Shown one piece after another: positions 52,720-63,848 of a stretch of 64,000 nt of DNA. The position numbers and the translations under genes were made by a program. Below the pieces are notes generated by a model. That model made no database searches and was not told where the DNA came from. It saw only the letters and a program-made list of their open reading frames with translations. Positions within the stretch are counted from its first letter, which is position 1. Each line of letters starts with the position of its first letter. Origin of the DNA: Allolobophora icterica (Eukaryota > Annelida > Clitellata > Crassiclitellata > Lumbricidae); contig OY744607.1 in assembly GCA_963556255.1 (NCBI GenBank), positions 41,116,390 to 41,180,389 on the forward strand, read 5' to 3'.

Positions 52720-53010
52720 ATGTATGTTACAGTATGTATGTATGTATGTATGTATGTATGTATGTATGTATGTATGCATGCATGTATGTATGTATGTATG
52801 TATGTATGTATGTATGTATGTATGTATGTATGTATGTATGTATGTATGTATGTATGTATGTATCTATGTATGTATGTATGTATGCATGTATGTATGTATG
52901 CATGTATGTATGTATGTATGCATGCGTGTATGTATGTATGCATGTATGTATTTATTTATTTATGTATGTGTATATGTATTTTATGTATGTATGTATTGTA
53001 TGTATGTTTG
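52720..53010. repeat. (TATG)n microsatellite
   Basis: gtat units with scattered gcat variants. Met-Tyr-Val-Cys frames are artefacts. Confidence 0.95.
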
Positions 53011-53980
53011 TATCAAAAATTTGATAGAGCGCCTTAATCATATCCAAGAAAACAAGCCAGTGCAGCGTGTCCAGAATGTAGAATTTTTTCTCCACAGATC
53101 TAGTGTCAGGACCATTTACAGAAGATATAAGGAATGAAAAAATCGTAAAAATTGAACGAAAGGTTAAGCAGCCAAAGCCTATAGGCCCTATGCGTAAGCG
53201 TAAAAACGATTGGTATACTTACGCGACGAGTCGACATTCCGGGCTGTCGACGCAATAAAACTGAAATGAATTGACTGATGTGCGTCAGCGTTCAGAGCCG
53301 AGTTGTAAACCTATCCGGAAGTGAGTGACAAACGAGATGATTCGTAAGAATACTGAACGATGTACAGGTGCACTTGTGTGCTTTTCTTAAACGCCCAGAT
53401 ACACGCGTTGTGATACATAAGAACATACGTACACAAATACTTACATACCTACATTTATATATACATACATACACGCATACATAGACACATACATCATGCA
53501 TAGAAACATACATACCTAAATACATAGAAGCATATTTACACATATATAGACATATATACATACATACATACATACAGACGAACATACATACAGACATACA
53601 CACATGCATACATACGTGCGTACATCCACAGCTGTACATTTCTCAAGCATGTCACGGACAATATAAACGCTGAAATTGATAAAGAAGTAGACATCCGATA
53701 CACCTCCCACCTTTATCTCGCAGCTTTCATACATTATCTCCTACTGTTATCGCTTCGTTTTAAGAGATCGAGATAAGCGTCAGTTGCAACTGATATGATG
53801 ATTCAAACCCTACACAAACCTACGTAAGTCTCGAAGCAGCAGGTAAATTGGCCTACAAACCCTCAGATTAGAAAATGCTGAAAGGGATGACAAAGCCATT
53901 TGACGCAGGCGCAATGTGCGAAAGTGGCGACATGAAGCCTCAAACAACTACTTCATATGTTGACATGTGAGGACAACATC
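53011..53980. other. Distal 5' flank of gene 4
   Basis: 53040-53400 aligns with 42940-43400 of the gene 3 flank. 53420-53625 is an (acat)n tract. No exon confirmed. Confidence 0.45.
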
Positions 53981-54145
53981 TGACAATTTTCCCTTCATAT
54001 TTTTAATCATATTTTTGGGTCGAAAGACATCTGTTGCTCATATGGGAATATTTCATTTACATTTCTAACCGTATTTGCCCATTATGTAGGACATAATTTA
54101 CGGCCCATATGGGAATATTTTCTTCATATATCTTATCATATTACG
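53981..54145. repeat. 67-bp tandem repeat, first part
   Basis: Units beginning catatgggaatattt recur about every 67 bp, with cccattatgtaggac between. The array resumes at 55205-55440. Confidence 0.65.
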
Positions 54146-54179
54146 TAACAAAGTTTTTATTTCGTAAATCGCCTTTGGT

Positions 54180-54505
54180 CTACGTGACTGCATCAGGCCC
54201 ATCCTTCTGATGTGTAATTAATTCAAGGTGGGAGTGGCACCTCAGGCGTGTGAACTCTAGCTAGCCACATCTCTACTTCAGTTAGGCAAAGCCGGGCTTT
54301 CTGTATTGCTGGACCCTCCAATTGGAGTAGTCTGCCGATAGAGATTCGCCTTCTCCCCATGGGTAACACATCTGCTTTTTACAAGCCGCTCAAGTATAAT
54401 CTCTATTGCCGTGGCTGGGCTGGGAGCGCTTCTGAGGAGGTTTTTCTTAAAGATGCGCTATATTAAATTTCTGTATGAATGAGTGAATGAATGAATGAAG
54501 AACTC
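54180..54505 (+). pseudogene. L2/CR1-like LINE 3' end with TGAATGAATG tail
   Basis: ctgggctgggagcgcttctg and the tail tgaatgagtgaatgaatgaa (54475-54498) match the family of 13145-13588. Coding is degraded. Confidence 0.65.
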
Positions 54506-54810
54506 TGGAAAATACGGACCGTGTACGCCGCCTTCACCCGGATGTTTTCGTCTAGGAGTACGACCGATGCCGGTCATTGGAGTGACATGGACAGTTAGTC
54601 ACCGGTGGCGCTTCAATCTACCACCCGACCCGCAACGAATGGCTCTTCTACGTACTCCTTGCGCCTCAACGATTAGCCGGACGTGCGTCATCTTCAACCA
54701 ATGAGGACTGCTCGTCGGCAGCGTCATCGTGTGCTGCGAGCGCTGTCACCTGTCGTCTCTTCACCTTATCGACGCAACTTGGTCCAGAAACTCGGAACAT
54801 CCATACCATC

Positions 54811-54988
54811 CAGGGGCGTCTACACCATAGAAACCTTGGAGCAAATGCTCCATCCAAGAAATGGGGGGATCTGTCAGTATGTGTGTCACCATTTTAGAGG
54901 GAAAGGAAGGGGGAGGGGGAAGAAGAGGGTGAAGAAGAGGGGAAGGAGAAGTTGCTGAAAAGACTTGGGGAGGGGGTAGACGCCCCTT
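54811..54988. mobile_element. hAT-type MITE, 178 bp (CAGGGGCGTCTA family, inverted relative to 45285)
   Basis: Ends CAGGGGCGTCTACACC and GGGTAGACGCCCCTT. ATACCATC (54803-54810) and ATGCCATC (54989-54996) flank. The interior is the reverse complement of the 45285-45447 element (gaaaccttggagcaaatgct). Confidence 0.75.
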
Positions 54989-55204
54989 ATGCCATCTGTC
55001 AGCTGTCAAAAGGAATCCGTTGTATGGTTACACGTGTGTGCGTGAGCCCACCACTGGTGACTCTTTTAGTTCACTGTGCATTGTTTTTACTAGATGATGT
55101 AATATTTTCGTTCGTAATGACATTTAGCATTATATCGGTTAGCGCAAAGAGCGTCTCTGATTTTGTCTGCCCTTTCAGCGGCCCTATATAAATGTCCAAT
55201 TACA

Positions 55205-55445
55205 ATTACAATTGCTATATTCGCCCATATGTAGGCCATAATGTATGCTCTGCATATTGGACTAATTTCTACCTTTTTATAACCATATTCACCCATTAGT
55301 AGAACACATGCAGTCTATATGGGAATATTTCTTTCCTATTTCTAACCACATTCGCCCATATGTAGGACAAATTCTGCTCATGTGAGAATACTTTCTTCAT
55401 CATTATTTTAACCATATTTACCCATATAATTTTTCAACTATTTAG
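55205..55445. repeat. 67-bp tandem repeat, second part
   Basis: cgcccatatgtagg and atgggaatatttc motifs recur about three times. Same family as 53981-54145. Confidence 0.6.
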
Positions 55446-56270
55446 TAATGAATTAGATAATTGCTGAAGATTGATTAATAAATAAACTCTGAATAAAATA
55501 TAAATAGTGCATCATAATTACTAAAAAAATATGTATAAATATATAAATAGTATGACTCATAAAATTCAAAGTCAAATTCATATACCTATGCTGTAATCTG
55601 TCAATATTGATAAGCGGAAATGTATCAGGGTCCAAGTATCAATGTTGATGAGCTGAAACTTATTATTATCACTAAGCAAGTTAGAAGCCTTAAAGTGTTT
55701 TCTCCCAGTGCTCTTAAAAAGGGTTTTTAATATTTCATGGCTCGTATAGCTATTTGAAGTTCAATAAAAAAAACAATTTCTCTATATATCGACGTCAACA
55801 ACTTTTTATGCCATAAGATGTAGTGAAACACTTGAATTCAATCATTCTTCTGTCATGTGTGCGCGAGTACACTGAAATCGATAGTGTGACTGTAAAGTTT
55901 TAAAATGAAAATGCAAAATGCAAAATGCAAAAACAGGAAACAATACCAAAACTGTATTTAAAGTACCTATAAGATATCATATATCGAGTACAAAGCAGGA
56001 ACGACTAGTTATACCCCCAGATTAACGAAATTTGCTTTTAAAGTCTACATACACAATGGACAATAGGGGCCTATTAAAAATCTGTGCAATGTTAGTACAG
56101 TTGGTGAACTATTATAGGCTTAGGCCTAATGATTAATTATTACACAAATTATATTAGGTTACCGTCTTCGAATGAGCACATACATTAATAGTGTATGTCA
56201 ATTAATAATTGTTACGCAAATTAAATCAATCGAGGCGTGAATTGGTTTGAATGGCTTGCTGTTTCACCTA
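55446..56270. other. A+T-rich non-coding
   Basis: I see no gene, element boundary or regular repeat. A small (aaaatgc)n run lies at about 55905-55930. Confidence 0.35.
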
Positions 56271-56278
56271 CATGTAAC

Positions 56279-56859
56279 CAGTGCGTCTGATTTGAAAATA
56301 GTAGGCGGGTTGAAAATCGATCGCGCTGGATCGGGTAGGCGAGCGATACGCGGTCGACCTCGGGAGCTCTTGTGTACAGCGTATTTTGTGTATCGTATTC
56401 GTAATTTTTCGTATCGCTGCATATAGTACTCATCTAGTAGCATATCTCGCCTCAGTTCCGTTATCTGAGCAGGTCTCTTTAAGAGACGCTATCTTAATTC
56501 TCAGAATGAATTAACATTCACTATAAACCTACCATTGACGTAAGATGACGTGTGACGGACAAAATTGAAGTGATCAGTCAGCAGTAGGCCTAATTAGGAC
56601 AGGTCACGGCACGCATTCACCGCTGCCGAACGTAAGTAAATTAAAGTAGGCCTAATCTCAATTGGGTAAATAAAATAATGGTCTGGCTCCAGGTTCGTCT
56701 ATCGTCTTGGAGTCTAACTCAAACTCAGCGAGCGACGACCGACTGTCGCCGACGGTGAGAAGCCCTCGGCTAGGCGAGCGATAAATCGCTCGCCGGTACC
56801 TTTGCTAGGCGAGCGACCAAGAAGAGCGATCGATCGCACGCCTTAAATCAGACGCTCTG
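56279..56859. mobile_element. Palindromic hAT-like element, 581 bp, perfect 8-bp TSD
   Basis: Ends CAGTGCGTCTGATTT and complemented CAGAGCGTCTGATTT. CATGTAAC flanks exactly (56271-56278 and 56860-56867). Subterminal atcgatcg and taggcgagcgat motifs also face each other. The octamer aggcgagcga occurs at least three times. No transposase. Confidence 0.87.
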
Positions 56860-56954
56860 CATGTAACTTCACTTTATTTGACTTGAATTTTGTCCGTTTT
56901 GCGCGCTATTGTCTTATTAATTACACAAAGAGTTATTTTAGTGTTAGATGTCTC

Positions 56955-57328
56955 TAGGTTTCAATGGGTATCACGACAAATGCTTCACGGACAAATGGTT
57001 TACGACAAATGGTTCACTGACGAAAGGTTCACGATCTTCCAGCTTCTAGCTTGAGCTCTATTTTCATCGCTCATCCAGCTGCAGTTTGAGCTATGTTTTC
57101 ATCGCTCATCCAACTTCTAGTTTGAGCTATATTTTCATCAAGAATAGAGCTCAGACTAAAGTTTGGATATATGGAAGATCAATGAAAATATAGCTCAAAC
57201 TGGAAGCTGGATAAACGATGATTATTTATTGTATCATTTATTATTAATTTTATTGTGAACAATTTTTCAGCGAGCCATTGGTCAGTGAACCATTTCTCGT
57301 GAACCATTTGTCGTACAACGATCTCGAT
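56955..57328. repeat. Large imperfect inverted repeat
   Basis: Outer arms: tacgacaaatggttcac-type units at 56970-57035 face their complement at 57265-57320. Inner arms: three direct units of ttgagctatattttcatc (57045-57135) face tgaaaatatagctcaaactg at 57181-57200. Could be a foldback element; no clean target duplication seen. Confidence 0.65.
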
Positions 57329-57334
57329 GTATGC

Positions 57335-57695
57335 GTGCTAATGTCGGCGCGCATTTGTCTTGTGCGCAATTGACGGTGAGCGCTTTTGACGGCGTGCTTT
57401 TGACGGCGCGCTTTTGTCTTGTGCGCAATTGACGGTGAGCGCTTTTGACGGCGCGCTTTTGTCTTGTGCGCAATTAACGGTGAGCGCTTTTGACGGCGTG
57501 CTTTTGACGGCGCGCTTTTGTCTTGTGCGCAATTGACGGTGAGCGCTTTTGACGGCGTGCTTTTGACGGCGCGCTTTTGTCTTGTGCGCAATTGATGGTA
57601 AGCGCTTTTGACGGCGTGCTTTTGACGGCGCGCTTTTGTCTTGTGCGCAATTGACGGTAAGCGCTTTTGACGGCGTGCTTTTGTCCTGCGAGCTA
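57335..57695. repeat. Composite minisatellite (cgcttttgacggcg units)
   Basis: Alternating words: cttttgtcttgtgcgcaatt, gacggtgagcgcttttgacg and gtgcttttgacggcg, in a higher-order unit of about 59 bp, with one shorter unit of about 45 bp near 57420-57465. The minus-strand frames (basic Lys, Arg, Ser repeats) are open in all phases and are not a gene. Confidence 0.85.
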
Positions 57696-57879
57696 ACGAC
57701 GGAATCCCTCTCCTGATTGCTGCTATATATGAGAAACACTAAAATCTTTAGCTTACACGAAGCAACTAATACAACGGTTTCAAAATTGCATTATGAAAAG
57801 AAACTAAATCTTCAACTAACACATTATAGCGAACAAACAAAACATTAACAAAATCCACCAGGTTAAAATAGCAAGCGTT

Positions 57880-58160
57880 AAAACTAGATAACAATTGCAC
57901 GGTTCAATGTTGTTCTCTTGAATAAATTAGCCTATCGAACAAAGCAAATCGAAATGTTAAAACAAACCACCTGATTTTCAATATCAAGCTTTACAATTAT
58001 CTAACAACTGCATGGTTCAATGTTGTTCTCTTGAATAAATCAGCCTATCGAACAAAGCAAATCGAAATGTTAAAACAATGCACCTGATTACAATTTCAAG
58101 GTTTAAACTATTTATAAAAAATTGCATGGTTCAATGTTGCCCTATTGAATATCACCAACA
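57880..58160. repeat. 113-bp tandem repeat, about 2.5 units
   Basis: The phrase ggttcaatgttgttctcttg starts units at about 57900, 58013 and 58128. It lies downstream of the 58300 gene. A diverged copy follows the second gene at 63560-63740. Confidence 0.75.
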
Positions 58161-58299
58161 AATTAAGATATTAGGACATCCACATATCGGACCGTGAATA
58201 TAACAATACGCCAACAAATCTTGAAAATAATGGCTAATCTACGATCAGCTTTGTTCTGATTATATAATGTTTTAATTCTCCGTGAGTCTGGAGACAGAT

Positions 58300-59528
58300 T
58301 TATTTCAGCAGAAGAATTGCTGTTGCACTAGACTTGTCAATACGGACAATCTTGGAGGAAAAGGTTCCATCAGATTTGAGATCGGCCACACGTGTAATGA
58401 CTGCACAACCCGGCGACTCAATGCCTTTCTCTTTTATCTTAGCTCCAATGTTCTTGTAGGCCTCCTGTGCATCTATCCGGATAATGCGAGGTCCTCTGCC
58501 GGGGAAGCGCTGAGACCTCGATAAATCAAGTAGAACATCGTCAATGATCTTGTTGGCTTCATCGGATCTGTTGGAAAACTTCGGTGGTTCACCTTTCGTT
58601 CGGTAAAAGACAACTCCACACTTTCCATTGCGATGTAGACTGGTAACGCCGTATCCGCCAATACAATGCTGGTCAAATCCCTGCAAATCGTTGTAGACCA
58701 GACAGAAGTTCTCCAGCTAGTCGTATTTGTCGCGCATGAAATTCTTTATCTTAGTGACGAGTTCCTCGTTTGATCCAACCTCATCAAGTTTCGAATTGAT
58801 GTCGCTGAGCATGTTATCTTGAAACATTCCCACGCATCTGTCAAGTACGGATTGGAGTTTAGCGTAGACTTCATTCAACTGACTGTCATACCCATTTATG
58901 ACCTCTTCAGCTCCTTCTTCCCTGCGCATAACTGTCTCGTAAGTTGCAATGACCATCATCCCGCCACATACCAGCTGCAGTAGCCGAATTGCAAGAGATG
59001 AAATTTTCGGTCTGTCACCGCCTGTCTCATTGTAGAAATCGTCCAATATGCTGCTTCGAAAAAGACCATTTCCAGTCCTTCCGTCATAGAGGGCATTCAG
59101 AGCGAGGGTGAAGTTTTGATTGGCACAGACCTCCTTCAGTCTTTCCTGATACCTCATCTTCTCAGCCTTTCCCCTTCCTTTTCCCATTTTGAAACAATAC
59201 TGCATTCCTAACTCAATGCGATCCACAACGACTCCATATTGCAGTTCCGTAACTTCCCATTTGATCATCTTCTCTAAGTCTTTGATGTCATCTCTCACTT
59301 GGTCAATCTTATTGTTCAATTTCTCAAAGCAACGAAGAATTTCTTCCTGTTTGCTATCTGGAAGAAAACCCTGGATGAGCCCCAATACAGACCCAACAAA
59401 TGGAAATGCTGAGCTCAGCTTATCCGCAATCTTAAGGATTTTTCAACAGCAGCAAACGTGGACGCCAGTTCAGAAGCTTGGCTCAGAACTTCCAGAGAAT
59501 TCTTTGTTATTTCAACTTCATCGGCCAT
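58300..59528 (-). pseudogene. Rapunzel / SE-cephalotoxin-like gene, interrupted
   Basis: Intronless minus-strand region resembling the family that includes zebrafish rapunzel proteins and cuttlefish SE-cephalotoxin; biochemical role unknown for most members. The start at 59528 has a good context (GAAAATGGCC). After about 30 codons the frame shifts at a T5 run (59439-59443 on the plus strand). The next frame continues with a hydrophobic stretch and a predicted coiled coil (KLNNKIDQVRDDIKDLEK), then a helical domain (SILDDFYNETGGDRPKISSL) ending at an in-frame TAG, 58717-58719. The same frame resumes for about 138 codons with a C-terminal domain (GFDQHCIGGYGVTSLHRNGK) and ends TAA at 58300. Two breaks suggest a pseudogene. 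Assembly error or read-through remains possible. A second copy starts beyond the right edge. Confidence 0.6.
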
Positions 59529-60465
59529 TTTCAAGAAATTAGACGGATGAACCTGTGGTTTCAACAGTTACTCTAAAACAGCACATTTCCTCAATTTTTC
59601 TTAAATTAGAATACAAGTTCAACGTAAATGTGAAATCAAGACTGCAATGCAACATTACATTGAACTTTCCCTATAGCTAGGCATTCACATGTTACGAACA
59701 AAAGTTTGTTGATTTCCTTTTTTATTAACTCGTAGATGTCCAAATATAATTAGTGTACCTTGCAGGTCAGACTATGTTTAATTTTTGTTCTTGTGTACAG
59801 TCTCTCAGTCTCCCTGTTGAACTTATTATAGGCTTATGTCTATATAAGTTTTTTTTACAGATGAGACTCGAAGGCCTGTGACATAAGCCTAGACCTATAT
59901 CTATCATAGTCTCAATAGAGTATATAAAAAAACGTAGGCGTCAGAGGAACAGGTGATATATTGCCCCCGCTTAATCCGCAAATTATTCGCACCTATTGTA
60001 GACTTTTTCATGTGACATTTTCTTTTTGAAGACCTATTTCCGATCATAATATTCATGCAAGTGCTACTTTGCATTGAGTCAATTGTACGTTTAACATCGA
60101 GGAAGGAACACTTGCTGCTTTTACCTGCACTCGAGTAATACTCGAGTACTATCTTACGCACTTGCATCTGTACACCTATTTGCAACTCAAGTAGTTGTCA
60201 CGCGCTCGAATAACTGAAATGAAGCAATTCCAATTTCTACAACGCTCTATGAATTCCATATTTGGTTTAGATTGATCCATGCTGTGTAATAATGTTTTAA
60301 TAATTACTTTGAAATTTATATTGCTTGTACTCGTCATTGGCATCAAAGTACGTGTAATCGTACTCGATTTGATTCAGTTTTCATTAAAAGTATTTATATA
60401 GCACCCTTTCCAGGTTTCATTTGGATAAATATAATTAAATACGAACAAGGCCGAAATCTATACAT
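59529..60465. other. Upstream region of the 58300 gene, unclassified
   Basis: No TATA box or gene is evident. A minus-strand frame at 59904-60185 has no recognised motif. Confidence 0.3.
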
Positions 60466-60770
60466 TTAGATACTCCGACACTTGCTGTGCCTTGCGTCAA
60501 AACCATTGTTGGGCTTTCGGTTGTTCTCAGTGGCTGGTCGGCATCTTGAAATTCCCTCTCCAGTTTTGTCAGTTCTGTAAAATCATTCAGACTAAACCTA
60601 AAACTCGCCTGTTCCAGCTTTCTACTCTCAGTAACTGATTTCTCGTTTCTCTGACTTACCGAATTTCGAACTGGGTTCTCTAACGGATCACGATTTTGAC
60701 TACGGAGCGACTTTCGATGGTTGTTTAATACATTTTAACAACGATGCTATGGAAGTCAATGGATTAGATT
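60466..60770 (+). pseudogene. LINE 3' end remnant
   Basis: Frames read ...CLASKPLLGFRLFSVAGRHL then KLACSSFYSQ-like, a degraded 'WNSLP' C-terminus. It ends with gattttgactacggagcgac and ttagattagata. Confidence 0.5.
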
Positions 60771-60975
60771 AGATATGCTCACAGATAGGATTAGATTTAG
60801 AAACAGGATTATCGAAATGATTGCAGAACTACGACCTCACTTGAAGCGACTTTCGATGGTTGATTTATACATTTTGATAACTGCGCTATAGGAGTCATTA
60901 GATTAAGCTTAGATTAGATATGCTGCGCAAATGGGATTACTTTAAAGCAGGAAAATCGAAATGCATGACTGCAGA
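60700..60975. repeat. Tandem duplication of about 135 bp at the LINE end
   Basis: gcgactttcgatggttg, cattttgataac and ttagattagatatgct occur at about 60700-60835 and again at 60840-60970. Confidence 0.65.
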
Positions 60976-61700
60976 AACAATCAATTACCTGTTCAGCTGT
61001 TAAGCCCGCTTTCGCCAAATGCCGTATGACTATGCATTGAGTTTTTCTTTGTACCTATGTATTTCTACAGCCTACGCATTGCAAGCTTTACCTGATTTAT
61101 TACGATGACCCTGCTTAGCCAGATGGGCGACTGCAGACTATCGGCCTCGCAACCATATCTGTGTCACCGTCGGCCCTATGGTTTCCTAAAATCTGGTCCA
61201 ATATTCGCCCAAAAATATTGACCCAATGTAGATTTTACTCTCCAATTTACAACCGACCGCCAACGTCGAACCGCTCGTTTACCAACTTCTACACAACATC
61301 GCCGCATCGAGTTAATGTTGGCCCGAAGTCGTGGTTACATCGGTCTGTTTTTATTTCGGTCCAACCGCTCCTTTACCGACTTCTCTCCAAGTTCTCTACG
61401 CCGGACAGGTTCAAACGACCAGTGGCTCGATCCCCTCGATCCTGGGTTTCCTGCTTCAGTTTTTTGTTTCCATCCACTGTCATCCAGTCCAGCAGCATCC
61501 GTCTGGGACTCCAGGGCATTCTCACATTCTCTTTCCCTCCATTTCCACCAACTTATTGGAAAACTGACATCCCGTTACAGACTAAGACAACACTTAGCTT
61601 ATATTCGCATTTATCAGAGTACATAACGATACTGATTAGTCGACACTAAAAACTGCACATATTTTGAGGAAGACTGCGCAATCTCCTTGATCGCATAGGC
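60976..61700. other. Unclassified, with open frames
   Basis: A frame at 61161-61649 (162 codons) and two overlapping ones carry no recognised motif. Base composition there is C+T rich. I do not call a gene. Confidence 0.3.
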
Positions 61701-61701
61701 C

Positions 61702-61746
61702 TACTACTAAACAATTTGCAATATAACTGCAAATTGTTTAGTAGTA
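61702..61746. repeat. Perfect hairpin: 19-bp arms, 7-bp loop
   Basis: tactactaaacaatttgca (61702-61720) pairs exactly with tgcaaattgtttagtagta (61728-61746) across atataac. Confidence 0.95.
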
Positions 61747-61754
61747 TATGATCA

Positions 61755-62140
61755 AATGCACAGCTTCAAATGTAGGCCACATGCAGTGCCGTCTCAAAGC
61801 GTGAACACGCTGGGCAGTCGCCAGAGGCCTCACGATTCCAGATTTATCCCCATGGGTGGGCAGAAGCCTCAGTGCATTGCCTTGCCCAGGGCTTACAATG
61901 ATGTTAAGACGGCACTGGACAAATTCTTTTCAGAACTGAATCATAAACACAACAATTTCCTGTAAAGCTGGCCTAATAATTATTACAGACTAATAGTCAG
62001 CTTTAAAATGTAGACCACATTCTTCGCAGAACTGAATCATATCCGAACAATATCCTGTAAAGGTGACCTTATTTTACAGAATAATAAACAGCTTCAAATG
62101 TAGACCACATTCGCAGAATTGAATCATAAACGCCTATTTT
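61755..62140. repeat. Tandem repeat of about 95 bp, three units, one split by a MITE
   Basis: cagcttcaaatgtagaccac followed by cagaactgaatcata recurs at about 61761 (interrupted), 62000 and 62090. Confidence 0.7.
61784..61917. mobile_element. hAT-type MITE, 134 bp (CAGTGCCGTCT family)
   Basis: Ends CAGTGCCGTCTCA and complemented CAGTGCCGTCTTAA. The neighbouring repeat units provide an empty-site comparison. The flanking octamers GCCACATG and GACAAATT are poor matches, so the target duplication has decayed or the call of the ends is slightly off. Confidence 0.65.
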
Positions 62141-62149
62141 ATTCCTCCT

Positions 62150-62400
62150 ACTTGAAAAGTTGCTGACGCGTCGCTGTTTCCGTCCGGTCCCGTTCGATCC
62201 TCAGCTCAACCAGGACTTCGCTGAACAATATGCCTTCCGACCGAAATGGAAAGAGATATCTAACCTCAAGCTGAATCAGAGCATGGCCTATGAGATGTTG
62301 ATTAGGTCGAGGAGGGGAGTGTGGGACAGTGGATGGTTCCCCTCATACCTAGGGTTTCTAGAGTGGATGAATAATCTGTTCTAGTGGTAACACTAACATA
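62150..62400 (+). pseudogene. Possible LINE RT scrap
   Basis: PQLNQDFAEQYAFRPKWKEI resembles the RT motif around 'QYAFRPTGST' of L2/Jockey-type elements. Short and uncertain. Confidence 0.4.
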
Positions 62401-62629
62401 AACCTTAACTTTGAAACACATATTACTCGGATATGGTGCAAGGTTAGGATATCCATGTATATGCATTACGCATGATGATCTCAAGGGTTTAAGCCCCTTC
62501 GATGTGGTCCGCGTCCGCGTTGATCTCCTATTGCCTGGATTAACGTAATTTGTTCCTTACTGTTATCACTTAGTCTACTTTGCATGGGCAACTGATGGTT
62601 GAGAACTATTTTGTTAGAAGCGTTAATAA

Positions 62630-63085
62630 GACAGCAAGATATGAGAATGTGACCTCTGTACCTAAATCGTTGCATTGGCTTACTATTCAGCAAAGAATCT
62701 CTTTAAAATTGGGACTCATAGTTTATACAGTATTTAACTCTGGTCAATCAAAGTAATTGAAATCAGTAATTATTCCCCAGTTTCATCACTTTTAACGGGT
62801 ACTCCGATTGTCTTTTTGGTCACACCTAATACTAGAAATGTGTTGGGTGAATTTGGGTCTCTTCGGTTGCTGGATATTTATATTGAATTCTTTCCCTGTG
62901 TCTGTTCGTTCTGCTCAGCAGCTTGCGTAATTTCTTTCTCAATTTTTAAACCTATCTTTCAATTATTGCTTATCTAACGGGTTCAACTGACGACCCCCTG
63001 GATATAAACTTGATTACAGCTTGAGTTTGATGCGCCATCGGTTGAAGGCTTGTGCATTAAACACCGGCGCTATAGAAGTTACTTA
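62630..63085 (+). pseudogene. LINE 3' end remnant
   Basis: Reads PKSLHWLTIQQRISLKLGLI, then a broken C-terminus, and ends near ggcgctatagaagttactta, the same type of 3' end as 11400-11435 and 27860. Confidence 0.55.
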
Positions 63086-63389
63086 TTAATGTTAATAATA
63101 TCAACATATTTATGCTAATATTTATCACATGACTACCAGCTGACTTACAATGTATTTGAAAATCTGCCTTATAGCACCCAAAGTTCTTCCTTTTATTCAG
63201 CCTACCTATTTACGTTCCATTCTCATTCGTAATGCGAATAGATATTGCGTCCAATCAACGAACACGGTAGCTGTTGTGCTGTTCCGCTGTCAGAACATTT
63301 TGCACCTGCGGCGTGTTTAGTCATGAATAGCTTAAAGAGGCGTGTAGCAGCAAACGATATCGATTTTTATAAATGCTTTTTGCCTTGTG

Positions 63390-63740
63390 GTTCTCCTGAT
63401 TGTTGCCCCATATGAGGAGCACTCAAATCTTTAGTATACATAAGTAACTAGTGCAAGATTTTCTCACTTGCATTATGAACAGCAGCTAAATTTTCAACTT
63501 ACCCATATTACTAAACAAATAAAAAACCCGCTAAAACCCACCTGGTTAAAATGCCAAACATTAAAATTGGTAACAATTGCATGATCCATGTTGTCCTCTT
63601 GAATATAGCAGCACATCAAACAAAAGCAAATCGAACAGTTGATCTTAAAGAAACCTGTTAATAAATCAAGCGTTAAAACTAGCTAATATTTGTATTTTCC
63701 AATGTGTCTCCTTGAGTATCGCAGTATATCTAACAAATAG
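63390..63740. repeat. 3' flank of the second rapunzel-like copy
   Basis: Aligns with 57715-58150 (aaatctttagtata, aaacccacctggttaaaatg, gcaaatcgaa). This shows that the duplication covers gene and downstream sequence. Confidence 0.7.
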
Positions 63741-63848
63741 AATTTTAGAGCACAACAGCAGAGCAACGATTCATGAATACAGAAACAAAATCTACGGATT
63801 CTTCTGATTCTTCATTCTTTTGCCCCTCCGTGTGTGTGGTGTTGTAAT

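Noticed and set aside
57338..57739. Basic repeat protein of 133 codons on the minus strand
   Set aside because: All minus frames of the composite minisatellite are open. No homologue or start context supports translation.
58717..58719. Programmed read-through of the TAG
   Set aside because: The following bases (CTGGAG) do not match the known CTA-type read-through context, and a second break upstream makes decay simpler. Kept only as an alternative.
61161..61649. A gene of 162 codons
   Set aside because: Three overlapping frames are open and none shows a known motif.
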